This document shows positions 36,788 to 45,007 of a stretch of 64,000 nucleotides of DNA, in pieces. The position numbers and the translations under genes are program-made. The stretch is taken from contig NC_014100.1 in NCBI RefSeq assembly GCF_000092285.1, forward strand, positions 2,046,001 to 2,110,000, in the 5' to 3' direction. Origin of the DNA: Caulobacter segnis ATCC 21756. GTDB taxonomy: Bacteria > Pseudomonadota > Alphaproteobacteria > Caulobacterales > Caulobacteraceae. Position 1 is the first letter of the stretch. Every line of letters begins with the position of its first letter. The notes below the pieces were generated by a model. That model saw only the letters and a list, made by a program, of their open reading frames with translations, made no database searches and was not told where the DNA came from.

Positions 36788-37654
36788 TTGGATCAGCCGC
36801 AAGCCGTCGCCCCCAACGCCGTCGTCGAGATCAAGACCCCGACCGGCGCGCCCGTTCGTATCGGCAATGGCGAGCGGCTGTCGATCATCGCCGGGCCGTG
36901 CCAGATGGAGAGCCGTCAGCACGCCCTGGAAACCGCCCATGCGCTCAAGGAGATGGCGCAACGTCTTGGCGTGGGGATGATCTATAAGACCTCATACGAC
37001 AAGGCCAACCGCACCTCGGTCAACGCACAGCGCGGCATCGGCCTGAAGGACAGCCTGCCGATCTTCCAGGAGATCCGCGAGGTCACCGGCCTGCCAACCC
37101 TGACCGACGTGCACGAGACCAGCCATTGCCCGATCGTGGCCGAGGCGGTCGACGTGATCCAGATCCCGGCCTTCCTCTGCCGCCAGACCGACCTGCTGCT
37201 GGCCGCCGCGGCGACGGGCCGGGCGATCAACATCAAGAAGGGCCAGTTCCTGGCGCCCTGGGACATGAAGAACGTCATCGCCAAGGTGACCGGCGCGGGC
37301 AATCCGAACGTCATGGCGTGCGAGCGCGGCGTCTCGTTCGGCTACAACACGCTCGTCAGCGACATGCGCTCGCTGCCGATCATGAAGGAGATCGGCTGTC
37401 CGGTGGTGTTCGACGCCACCCACAGCGTCCAGCAGCCGGGCGGGCAGGGAACCTCCTCGGGCGGCCAGCGCGAGTTCGTGCCGGTGCTGGCTCGCGCCGC
37501 CGTGGCCGTGGGCGTGGCCTGCGTCTTCATGGAAACCCACCCCGATCCGGACAAGGCGCCGTCGGACGGCCCGAACATGGTGCCGATGAGCCAGTTCGAG
37601 GCGCTGGTCGCCAACCTGCTGGAATACGACGCCCTGACCAAGCGCGCGGCCTAA
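36788..37654 (+). CDS. kdsA: 3-deoxy-D-manno-octulosonate 8-phosphate synthase
   Basis: Condenses PEP with arabinose 5-phosphate to give Kdo-8-phosphate for LPS. The ~288-residue product has [54 protein letters not shown] and [14 protein letters not shown]. The frame is open from 36638, but that part overlaps the start of the photolyase gene. The best start is a TTG at 36788 ([10 protein letters not shown]), 7 nt after GGAAG. No in-frame ATG fits, so the non-standard start is favoured. It is followed after 3 bp by hldD. Confidence 0.93.
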   Translation: MDQPQAVAPNAVVEIKTPTGAPVRIGNGERLSIIAGPCQMESRQHALETAHALKEMAQRLGVGMIYKTSYDKANRTSVNAQRGIGLKDSLPIFQEIREVTGLPTLTDVHETSHCPIVAEAVDVIQIPAFLCRQTDLLLAAAATGRAINIKKGQFLAPWDMKNVIAKVTGAGNPNVMACERGVSFGYNTLVSDMRSLPIMKEIGCPVVFDATHSVQQPGGQGTSSGGQREFVPVLARAAVAVGVACVFMETHPDPDKAPSDGPNMVPMSQFEALVANLLEYDALTKRAA

Positions 37655-37657
37655 GCC

Positions 37658-38659
37658 ATGAGCCGGCGTATCGTGCTCGTCACCGGCGGGGCCGGTTTCA
37701 TCGGCTCCAACATCGTCGCGAAGCTTTGCGAGGATCCGGCGCTGGACGTCGTGGTCTGCGACCGCCTGCGCGACGCGGCCAGCGGCAAGTGGCGCAACAT
37801 CGCCAAGCACCCGATCGCCGACTTCGTCGCCCCCGAGCAACTGTTCGACTGGTTGGCCAAGCGCGGCGCCGAGGTCGAGCTGATCGTCCACATGGGCGCG
37901 GTGTCCTCGACCACCGAGACCGACGCCGACAAGATCGTGCAGTCCAACTTCGTGCTGTCGCGCAACCTGTGGGACTGGTGCGCCGAGCACGGCAAGCGCC
38001 TGATCTACGCCTCGTCGGCGGCGACCTACGGCGACGGCGCGCTGGGCTTCGACGGCAAGGACGATCTGGCGTCGCTGAAGGCCCTGCGGCCGCTGAACGC
38101 CTACGGCTGGTCCAAGGCCTTGTTCGATATCCACGCCGCGCGCGAGGCCGCGCGCGGTCGCGCCCCGGCCCAGTGGGTGGGCCTGAAGTTCTTCAACGTC
38201 TATGGCCCCAACGAGGACCACAAGGGCGGCATGAAGTCGGTCGTGGCCCAGATCTGGCCGCGCATCGCGGCGGGCGAGGGCGTGAAGCTCTTCAAGTCCC
38301 ACAATCCGGACTACGAGGACGGCGGGCAACTGCGCGACTTCGTCTATGTCCGCGACGTGGTCGACGTGGTCGCCTGGCTGGCCAAGAGCCCGTCGGTGAA
38401 TGGCGTGTTCAACCTGGGCTCGGGCCAGGCGCGGTCGTTCCGGGATCTGGCCGTAGCGACGTTCGAGGCGGTCGGCCGCCAGCCCGACGTCACCTATATC
38501 GACATGCCCGAGGTGCTGCGCGGCAAGTACCAGTACTACACCCAGGCCGACATGAGCCGCCTGCGCGCCGCGGGCTACAACGCGCCGATGACCTCGCTGG
38601 GGGACGGCGTGGCCGACTATGTGGCGGGCTACCTGAACACCGACGATCCCTATCGCTGA
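37658..38659 (+). CDS. hldD: ADP-L-glycero-D-manno-heptose 6-epimerase
   Basis: Converts ADP-D,D-heptose to ADP-L,D-heptose for the LPS inner core. The 333-residue short-chain dehydrogenase-like protein has the Rossmann motif VTGGAGFIGSNIV, catalytic YGWSKALFD (Tyr and Lys), MGAVSSTTETD, KFFNVYGPNEDHKGGM and QLRDFVYVRDVVD, all HldD features. It starts 3 bp after kdsA, so two LPS-core genes form an operon ending at a hairpin. Confidence 0.94.
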   Translation: MSRRIVLVTGGAGFIGSNIVAKLCEDPALDVVVCDRLRDAASGKWRNIAKHPIADFVAPEQLFDWLAKRGAEVELIVHMGAVSSTTETDADKIVQSNFVLSRNLWDWCAEHGKRLIYASSAATYGDGALGFDGKDDLASLKALRPLNAYGWSKALFDIHAAREAARGRAPAQWVGLKFFNVYGPNEDHKGGMKSVVAQIWPRIAAGEGVKLFKSHNPDYEDGGQLRDFVYVRDVVDVVAWLAKSPSVNGVFNLGSGQARSFRDLAVATFEAVGRQPDVTYIDMPEVLRGKYQYYTQADMSRLRAAGYNAPMTSLGDGVADYVAGYLNTDDPYR

Positions 38660-38662
38660 GAC

Positions 38663-38688
38663 GTGTTCCCGGTGACCCCGGGGAACAC
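38663..38688 (+). terminator. Hairpin after hldD
   Basis: Perfect 8-bp arms GTGTTCCC and GGGAACAC enclose 10 nt directly after the hldD stop. There is no strong T tract, so it may work as a stabiliser or a weak terminator. Confidence 0.5.
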
Positions 38689-38761
38689 TTGTCCCTCCCT
38701 GACGCGGGCGTAAGCTGAACGCCGATAAGTCGAGATCGAACTCGATGGCAGGGAGCAAAGC

Positions 38762-40243
38762 ATGGTCGGCATCGCCGCCTGGGGCGCCTATGCGCCGCGT
38801 CTTCGTCTGAGCCGCAAGGCGGTGACCGAGGCCAACGCTTGGGTCGCGCCGAACCTCAAGGCCAAGGGCAAGGGCGAACGGTCCATGGCCAATTGGGACG
38901 AGGACGCCCTGACCATGGCGGTCGAGGCCGCGCGCGACGCGCTGGGTCCCGATGATGATCGCTCCCAGATCGACGCTCTCTACTTCGCCTCGACCACCGC
39001 GCCGTTCGCCGATCGGCTGAACGCCGGGATCGTCTCGGCCGCCCTGACGCTGGAAAAGTCGATCGCCGCGACGGACGTGACCGGCTCGCAGCGCTGCGGC
39101 CTGACCGCCCTGGCCCAGGCGCTGTCCGCCGTCGCGGGCGGCGGGGCCAAGGCTGCGCTAGTCACGGTGGGAGAGCATCGCAGGGCGCGGGCGGCCTCGG
39201 CTCAAGAGCTGGATTTCGGCGACGGCGCTGCGGCTTTCGTGGTCAGCGACGGTCCGGGCGCGGCGGAGCTTCTGGGACGCGGCAGCGTCACCGATGACTT
39301 CGTCGACCACTTCCGCGGCGACGACGGCGGCTTCGACTACTATTGGGAAGAGCGCTGGATCCGCGACGAGGGCATCGTCAAACTGGTCCCACCCGCGATC
39401 ATGAAGGCGCTTGAGGTTTCGGGCCTAAGCGCCTCTGAAATAGACCATTTCTGTTTCCCATCGACGTTCGCCGGCATGGCCGCGAGCGTGGCGAAGGCGG
39501 TGGGGATCAAGCCCGAGGCGGTGCGCGACAATCTCGCCGCCGTCATGGGCGAGGCGGGCTGCGCCCACGGTCCTATGATGTTGGCGCACGCGCTTGAAAA
39601 TACTCGTGAAAACGAGGTGATCCTCGTGGCTCAATTCGGCCAGGGCGCCGAGGCCCTGGTGTTCCGCGCCACGGGTCAAGGTCGTCGCCCCGCGCGAGGC
39701 GTCGCCGGTTCGCTCGCGGATCGAAAAGAAGAGATCAACTACCTGAAATTCCTGACCTTCAATGGCCTGGTCGAATGGGACAAGGGTATGCGGGCCGAGA
39801 AGGACAACAAGACGGCCCTGACGACCCTCTATCGCAACGAGGACATGATCCTGGGCTTGGTTGGCGGTCGTTGTCGCGAGACTGGCGTCGTCCAGTTCCC
39901 GCGCACCCGCATCTCGGTCGCCCCGAACAACCCGGCCGTCGACACCCAGGAGCCGTACAAGTTCGCCGAACGGCGCGCGAGCATTCTCAGCTACTCGGCT
40001 GATTACCTGACCTTTTCGATGTCGCCGCCGAACCACTACGGCATGGTCGTCTTCGAGGGCGGCGGGCGGATCATGATGGACATCACCGACGTCGCGCCCG
40101 GCGACGTCGAGACCGGCCTGCCTGTGCGGATGGTGTTCCGCATCAAGGAGGTCGACGAGAAGCGCGGCTTCGTCCGCTATTTCTGGAAGGCGACGCCCGA
40201 CCGCGCCGCTGTCGCCGCTCAGTCCGCTCAAGCCGCCGAATAG
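38762..40243 (+). CDS. HMG-CoA-synthase-like thiolase-fold protein fused to a DUF35 OB-fold domain
   Basis: A 493-residue protein. Residues 1-320 form a thiolase-fold domain resembling archaeal-type HMG-CoA synthases, with a candidate nucleophile Cys112 in GSQRCGLTALAQA. The usual His-x-Pro-Asn/HQAN site is replaced by HFCFPSTFAG (229-238), so normal HMG-CoA synthesis is doubtful. Residues ~330-480 resemble DUF35: a degenerate zinc ribbon (GRCRETGVVQFPRTRI, one Cys only) and an OB fold (YGMVVFEGGGRIMMDITDV). The thiolase gene follows after 11 bp. In archaea HMGCS, thiolase and DUF35 form one complex; a similar channelling complex is inferred. Ribosome site CAGGGAG. Confidence 0.7.
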   Translation: MVGIAAWGAYAPRLRLSRKAVTEANAWVAPNLKAKGKGERSMANWDEDALTMAVEAARDALGPDDDRSQIDALYFASTTAPFADRLNAGIVSAALTLEKSIAATDVTGSQRCGLTALAQALSAVAGGGAKAALVTVGEHRRARAASAQELDFGDGAAAFVVSDGPGAAELLGRGSVTDDFVDHFRGDDGGFDYYWEERWIRDEGIVKLVPPAIMKALEVSGLSASEIDHFCFPSTFAGMAASVAKAVGIKPEAVRDNLAAVMGEAGCAHGPMMLAHALENTRENEVILVAQFGQGAEALVFRATGQGRRPARGVAGSLADRKEEINYLKFLTFNGLVEWDKGMRAEKDNKTALTTLYRNEDMILGLVGGRCRETGVVQFPRTRISVAPNNPAVDTQEPYKFAERRASILSYSADYLTFSMSPPNHYGMVVFEGGGRIMMDITDVAPGDVETGLPVRMVFRIKEVDEKRGFVRYFWKATPDRAAVAAQSAQAAE

Positions 40244-40254
40244 GGAGACCGCAC

Positions 40255-41457
40255 ATGCCACAGGGTATCCGCGACAAGGTCGCCATCCTCGGGATGGGCT
40301 GCAGCAAGTTCGGCGAGCGCTGGGACGCCGGTCCCGACGACCTGATGGTCGAGGCCTATCTGGAGGCCATGCAGGACGCCGGCGTCGAGCCGAGCCAACT
40401 CGACGCGGCTTGGTTCTCGACCCACATCGACGAGATCGGTTCGGGCAAGGGCGGGACGCCGCTGTCGATCGCCCTGCGCCTGCCCAACATCGCCGTCACC
40501 CGGGTCGAGAACTTCTGCGCCTCGGGCTCGGAAGCCTTCCGGGGAGCGGTCTACGCCGTGGCGGCCGGCGCGGCCGACATCGCCCTGGCGGTCGGCGTCG
40601 AGAAGCTGAAGGACACCGGCTACGGTGGTCTCCCGGTCGCCAATCCGGGCACGTTGAGCCCGCAGGTGATGCCGAACGGTTCGGCCCCCGGCAACTTCGC
40701 CCAGCTGGCCAGCGCCTATCGGGCCAAGCACGGCGTGTCCAAGGATGACCTGAAGCGCGCCATCGCTCACGTCTCGGTCAAGAGCCACGCCAACGGCGCG
40801 AAGAACCCCAAGGCGCACCTGCGCAAGCCGATCACCGAGGAACAGGCTCTGAACGCGCCGATGATCGCCGAACCGCTCGGCCTGTTCGACTGCTGCGGGG
40901 TCTCGGACGGCGCCGCGGCCGCGATCGTGACCACGCCCGAGATCGCTCGCGCGCTCGGCAAGCACGACCTCGTCACGGTCAAGGCGCTGCAGCTGTCGGT
41001 CTCCAATGGGTACGAAAGCCAGTACAATGGCTGGGACGGCAGCCACTTCCACACCGCCCGCATCGCCGCCGGCAAGGCCTACAAGGAGGCCGGCATCGAG
41101 CGCCCGCGCGAGCAGATCTCGATGATGGAGGTGCACGACTGCTTCTCGGTCACCGAGCTGGTGACGATGGAGGACCTCTTCATCTCGCCAGAGGGACAGG
41201 GCTGGCGCGACGTGCTGGACGGCTTCTACGACGCCGACGGCGGGGTGCCGTGCCAGATCGACGGGGGCTTGAAGTGCTTCGGCCACCCGATCGGCGCCTC
41301 GGGCCTGCGGATGCTCTACGAGATGTACCTGCAGCTCCAGGGCCGCGCGGGCGAGCGCCAGTTGGCCAATCCCGTCTTCGGCATGACCCACAACCTGGGC
41401 GGCGCGCCGGCGAGCAATGTTTGCTCGGTCGCGATCATCGGCCAAGAGGGCGCTTAG
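40255..41457 (+). CDS. Thiolase / acetyl-CoA acetyltransferase (SCP-x-like)
   Basis: A 400-residue lipid-transfer-type thiolase. VAILGMGCSKFGERW opens the fold; the likely nucleophile Cys is in VTRVENFCASGSEAFRGAV. MMEVHDCFSVTELVTMEDL carries the VHDCF pattern of SCP-x thiolases, and GGLKCFGHPIGASGLRM the GHPIGASG loop. Three catalytic elements are visible, so it should be active in acyl-CoA cleavage or condensation. It lies 11 bp after the HMGCS-like/DUF35 gene, with which it probably forms a complex. Substrate is not known. Confidence 0.85.
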   Translation: MPQGIRDKVAILGMGCSKFGERWDAGPDDLMVEAYLEAMQDAGVEPSQLDAAWFSTHIDEIGSGKGGTPLSIALRLPNIAVTRVENFCASGSEAFRGAVYAVAAGAADIALAVGVEKLKDTGYGGLPVANPGTLSPQVMPNGSAPGNFAQLASAYRAKHGVSKDDLKRAIAHVSVKSHANGAKNPKAHLRKPITEEQALNAPMIAEPLGLFDCCGVSDGAAAAIVTTPEIARALGKHDLVTVKALQLSVSNGYESQYNGWDGSHFHTARIAAGKAYKEAGIERPREQISMMEVHDCFSVTELVTMEDLFISPEGQGWRDVLDGFYDADGGVPCQIDGGLKCFGHPIGASGLRMLYEMYLQLQGRAGERQLANPVFGMTHNLGGAPASNVCSVAIIGQEGA

Positions 41458-41502
41458 GAAAGGGGCTTAATTCCGTCCGGCGCTTGATGTACCGAGAGGC
41501 TC

Positions 41503-42633
41503 ATGGCTCTCAAAGGCTTCAAGCGCTGGATCTTCGCGGGTGTCGTCCTGATCTTGGCGCTGATCCTGTCGGCCGCCTTCTTCTGGCGCTATGACATCCT
41601 GAGCAACGCCCTGGATCCCAAGGTCCCGTTCCTCACCTATCGACCACCGCCCGCGCCTGACTACGGCAAGCGGGAATCTTGGGCGCTACTGCCGCGCAAT
41701 GCCGAAGCGGCTCCGCCGGCTGATCGTCCCGTCGACATCTTCTTCGTTCACCCGACCACATTCGATGGTGGCCGCGATTGGAACGGGGGGATCGACGAGC
41801 CCAAGGCCGCGCGGTTCCTGACCCGCGTCGTGCTGCCCAACTACGCCGGACCGTTCGACCGCGTAGGACGGATCTTCGCGCCGCGCTATCGCCAGGCCAG
41901 CCTCTACACCTACCTGACCTTGAGAGACGACGCCCGCGAGGCGCGGCGGTTCGCCTATGGCGACGTGCTGCAGGCTTTCCGCGCCTATCGCGTCCGCTAC
42001 GGTCAGGATCGGCCGTTCATCGTGGTGGGTGTCGAGCAGGGCGGGTCCCTGGCCGCGCGCCTTCTGAACGAGGAGATCGCCGCGAAACCCGAGCTCAAGC
42101 GTCGGCTTGTCGCGGCCTATCTGGTCGAGACGCCCGTCCCCGCGGACGAGTACGCGCCCGGCGCGCCCTTGCCGGCCTGCGATCGCAAGGCGCAGACGGG
42201 GTGCGTCGCCGCTTGGATCTCCGCGCCGGAAGGTGATTTCCAGCGTGTTCAGGAGTTGATCGGACGGTCGCTGATCTGGGACCCCTCCGACCAATTGGTG
42301 AACCTCGAGGGCCGCACGCCGCTGTGCTTCAATCCGCTGCTGGGCGGGACTTCGCCGGAGCGCGCGCCAGCCCGGTTGAACCTAGGCGCGACCAACGCCA
42401 CGGGTCTCGACTGGGGAGCCCGTCCGCCGTTCCTTCAGCGGCAGGTGTCGGCGCGCTGCGAAAACGGCATCCTGCGCACCAGCCGCCCCAAGTCGAGTTC
42501 GCTGCGCGATAGCGGGTCGTGGGCCGACCGGCGAAAGGTCGACGCCTTCAATCTGTTCTACGCCGATCTAGAGGCGGACGCGTTGGCGCGCGGCAAGGCC
42601 GCGACGGGCCAGGCCTCAGTCGCCGGCCAGTAG
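41503..42633 (+). CDS. DUF3089-family alpha/beta-hydrolase-like protein lacking the nucleophile
   Basis: A 376-residue protein with an N-terminal membrane anchor (about residues 10-28). DUF3089 features include VDIFFVHPTTFDGG, ARFLTRVVLPNYAGPF, IFAPRYRQASLYTY and LEADALARG. In the nucleophile-elbow position, where hydrolases carry GHSQG, this protein has GVEQG: Glu178 replaces Ser. The fold is probably kept without ordinary serine-hydrolase activity. The 3' end overlaps the converging DUF6285 gene by 18 bp. Confidence 0.75.
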   Translation: MALKGFKRWIFAGVVLILALILSAAFFWRYDILSNALDPKVPFLTYRPPPAPDYGKRESWALLPRNAEAAPPADRPVDIFFVHPTTFDGGRDWNGGIDEPKAARFLTRVVLPNYAGPFDRVGRIFAPRYRQASLYTYLTLRDDAREARRFAYGDVLQAFRAYRVRYGQDRPFIVVGVEQGGSLAARLLNEEIAAKPELKRRLVAAYLVETPVPADEYAPGAPLPACDRKAQTGCVAAWISAPEGDFQRVQELIGRSLIWDPSDQLVNLEGRTPLCFNPLLGGTSPERAPARLNLGATNATGLDWGARPPFLQRQVSARCENGILRTSRPKSSSLRDSGSWADRRKVDAFNLFYADLEADALARGKAATGQASVAGQ

Positions 42634-42987
42634 GGCCTCCAGACCGCCGTAGGTCGGCTGGTCGATCCGGATCTGTCCGATCGCCGTGGCGCGCAGGTGG
42701 GCCAGCACGGCTGGGTCCCGGGGCGAAACCTCGCCGCGCCTCAACGCCTCGCAGAGGGCCGCATTCAGCGCGGCGAGGCCGCCGTCTTGCGCCAGCAATG
42801 CTCTGAGGCGGTCGATCGCCTCGGCCTCCAGTCGCGCGCCAAGCTCGACCTCCCGCGCCACCGTGGCCCGGGCGTTGTCGGCGACGCGGGCCAGGAAGGC
42901 GTGGCGCGCATCGCCCGACGCGGCCGGCTGAGCGTCGAAGGTCGCGATCGCCTCTGAAAGCTCCGCCGCGGTCGGGTGGCTGATCAT
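42616..42987 (-). CDS. DUF6285-like small protein
   Basis: A 123-residue alpha-helical protein (MISHPTAAELSEAIATFDAQ...) of the DUF6285 type, unknown function, commonly encoded next to aminoglycoside-phosphotransferase-like genes. Its ATG overlaps the stop of the phosphotransferase gene (ATGA), so the two are co-translated. The longer frame upstream is antisense-type shadow coding. Its last 18 bp overlap the DUF3089 gene on the other strand. Confidence 0.75.
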   Translation of the reverse strand: MISHPTAAELSEAIATFDAQPAASGDARHAFLARVADNARATVAREVELGARLEAEAIDRLRALLAQDGGLAALNAALCEALRRGEVSPRDPAVLAHLRATAIGQIRIDQPTYGGLEALLAGD

Positions 42988-43958
42988 GCGGCCTCCATCA
43001 GCGCGACGAGGTCGATCTCGGTCTCGCTGGTCCGTCGGCCGATCATGGCGCGCTCGATCGAGCGGTCGGCCCCCGCCGCGAAGCTCTGGTACATCATCAG
43101 GCACATGACGCCCCACTTCAGCGAGCCCAGCGCCTGCCAGAACTGGACGCGCTCCAGGCTGATGTCGCCGCCATGGCCGGCCAGCAGGTCGGCATAGTCG
43201 CCGAAACCGCCGACCGGCTTTCGCCATTCGCCGAACCGCCACGAATTGACGCACATCCAGCCCAGGTCCTCGGCGGGATCGCCCAGGTGAGCCAGCTCCC
43301 AGTCCAGCACCCCAATGAGGCCGCGCTGCGGGTGAATCATCAGATTGCCATTCCGGAAGTCGCCGTGGACCAGCACGGGGCGTTCGGGTGGCGGCGGCGC
43401 GATGCTCTCCAGCCAGCGAAAGGCGGCTTCGAGGATCGGACGCTGTGCGCCCATCTGCCGGTAAAGCCCCTCGTAGCGCGCTAGTTCGCCCCGCGCGTCT
43501 GAAGTGGCGAGCGGCGGCGAACCCTGAGTCGGAATGGCGTGGATCCGGGCCAGCACCTCGCCGCAACGTCGGGCCAAGCCCGGACGGACGTCCGCGAAGG
43601 CTTCGTCTCGAACAATCCGGCGGCCCAGGGTCTCGCCTTCCAGGCGGCGCATCACATAGGCCTCGCCGAGGCCATCGCCTGGCTCGCACACGCGGACGAC
43701 GCTGGGCGTGGGCGCGCCCGCCGCATTCGCGGCTCGGATCAGGGCGGCTTCGCTGGCCAGCGGCAGGGCGGTGTCGCGCGGCAAGGCGCCGTCGGGCCTT
43801 CGCCGCAGGATCAGCGGCGTCCCGTCGTCCAGGTCGAAGGCCCAGGTCTCGAGGCTCGCGCCGCCCGACAGTCGGTGGGCGTTCTTGGCGCCCGTCGCGG
43901 CGGGCGACAGGCGTGGGGCGAGGCGGTCCAGGGCGGCGGCGACATCCATGGCGGGCAA
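42984..43958 (-). CDS. Phosphotransferase family protein (APH/ACAD10-like)
   Basis: A 324-residue kinase-fold protein. It has a conserved ALRLSGGASLETWAFD-type N-lobe (here HRLSGGASLETWAF), Brenner motif VLVHGDFRNGNLM and metal site IGVLDWELAHLGDPAEDLGW. The family includes ACAD10/11-type kinases that phosphorylate hydroxyacyl-CoAs as well as antibiotic phosphotransferases; the sequence is closer to the former, so resistance should not be assumed. MDVAAAL three codons later is an alternative start. Coupled to the DUF6285 gene. Confidence 0.82.
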   Translation of the reverse strand: MPAMDVAAALDRLAPRLSPAATGAKNAHRLSGGASLETWAFDLDDGTPLILRRRPDGALPRDTALPLASEAALIRAANAAGAPTPSVVRVCEPGDGLGEAYVMRRLEGETLGRRIVRDEAFADVRPGLARRCGEVLARIHAIPTQGSPPLATSDARGELARYEGLYRQMGAQRPILEAAFRWLESIAPPPPERPVLVHGDFRNGNLMIHPQRGLIGVLDWELAHLGDPAEDLGWMCVNSWRFGEWRKPVGGFGDYADLLAGHGGDISLERVQFWQALGSLKWGVMCLMMYQSFAAGADRSIERAMIGRRTSETEIDLVALMEAA

Positions 43959-44062
43959 GCTTCCAGCCTTGACCCGGCGTCACGCAAGGGGTCCTCGTCT
44001 TTACGGCGAGCCCGGCGCGCCTTAGGCACTGGGGGCCACCTCTCTCAAGCCCAGGATATTCC

Positions 44063-45007
44063 ATGCCCTCCGGTCTCGCCGCGCTGCTCGATGACGTCGC
44101 CGGCATCACCAAGCTCGCCGCGGCCTCGCTGGACGACGTGACGGGGGCGGCCAGCAAGGCGGGCTCCAAGGCCGTGGGCGTGGTCGTCGACGACACCGCC
44201 GTCACCCCGGGCTACGCCATGGGCTTCACGCCCGACCGCGAGCTGCCGATCGTCTGGAAGATCGCGCTGGGCTCGCTGCGCAACAAGCTCCTGTTTCTGC
44301 TGCCCGGCGCCATGCTGCTGTCGGCCTTTGCGCCGTGGGCGGTGACGCCGATCCTGATGTGCGGCGGCGCCTATCTGGCCTTCGAGGCCACCGAGAAGAT
44401 TCTGGAGGCTTTCACGCCCCAGCATGAGGGCGAGGCGATCGAGGAATTGGCGCTGAGCGGGCCTGAACTCGAAAAGCAGAAGGTGACCGGCGCCATCCGC
44501 ACCGACTTCATCCTGTCGGCGGAGATCATGGCCATCGCGCTGGCCGACGTCTCCGACAAGCCGCTGGCCATTCAGGCTGGCGCCCTGGCTCTGGTTGGCG
44601 TGCTCCTGACGATCGGCGTCTACGGCGTCGTCGCCTTGATCGTGAAGATGGACGACATCGGCCTGCATCTTTCGCGCGGCAAGGCCAAGAGCCTGCGCGG
44701 CTTTGGCCGGGGTCTGGTCAAGGCGATGCCGTGGACCATGGAAGCCCTGACCGTGATCGGCACGGCGGCTATGCTGTGGGTCGGTGGCGGCATTATCGTC
44801 CACGGCCTGGAGCACTTCCACCTGACGCCGGTGCCGCACTGGGTCGAGGGCTTCTCGCACTGGGCTGGCCAGGCGCCGGGCGTGGGCGTATTGACGGGCT
44901 GGCTGGCCTTCGCGCTCGGCTCGGCGGTCGTCGGCTTGGCGATCGGCGGCGTGCTGGCCGGTGTCATGCACCTCTGGCATCACCGCAAGGGCGCGGCGGC
45001 GCACTAG
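44063..45007 (+). CDS. DUF808 family membrane protein
   Basis: A 314-residue inner-membrane protein. MPSGLAALLDDVAGITKLAAASLDDV, SKAVGVVVDDTAVTPGYAMG, PIVWKIALGSLRNKLLFLLPGA and ILMCGGAYLAFEATEK are hallmarks of DUF808 (YedI-like) proteins. Five or six membrane helices follow. Function unknown. Its stop overlaps that of recG in the shared CTAG. Confidence 0.9.
   Translation: MPSGLAALLDDVAGITKLAAASLDDVTGAASKAGSKAVGVVVDDTAVTPGYAMGFTPDRELPIVWKIALGSLRNKLLFLLPGAMLLSAFAPWAVTPILMCGGAYLAFEATEKILEAFTPQHEGEAIEELALSGPELEKQKVTGAIRTDFILSAEIMAIALADVSDKPLAIQAGALALVGVLLTIGVYGVVALIVKMDDIGLHLSRGKAKSLRGFGRGLVKAMPWTMEALTVIGTAAMLWVGGGIIVHGLEHFHLTPVPHWVEGFSHWAGQAPGVGVLTGWLAFALGSAVVGLAIGGVLAGVMHLWHHRKGAAAH

Noticed and set aside
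38762..40243. Annotation as functional HMG-CoA synthase
   Set aside because: The His-x-Pro-Asn/HQAN catalytic segment is missing and the attached DUF35 zinc ribbon is degenerate; only family resemblance is claimed.
42984..43958. Aminoglycoside resistance gene
   Set aside because: The phosphotransferase fold is present but the sequence is closer to ACAD10/11-like metabolic kinases; resistance cannot be inferred.
42988..44205. N-terminal two thirds of a 529-residue minus-strand frame ending in the DUF6285 protein
   Set aside because: It overlaps the phosphotransferase gene on the same strand in another frame; only the last 123 residues look like a protein.
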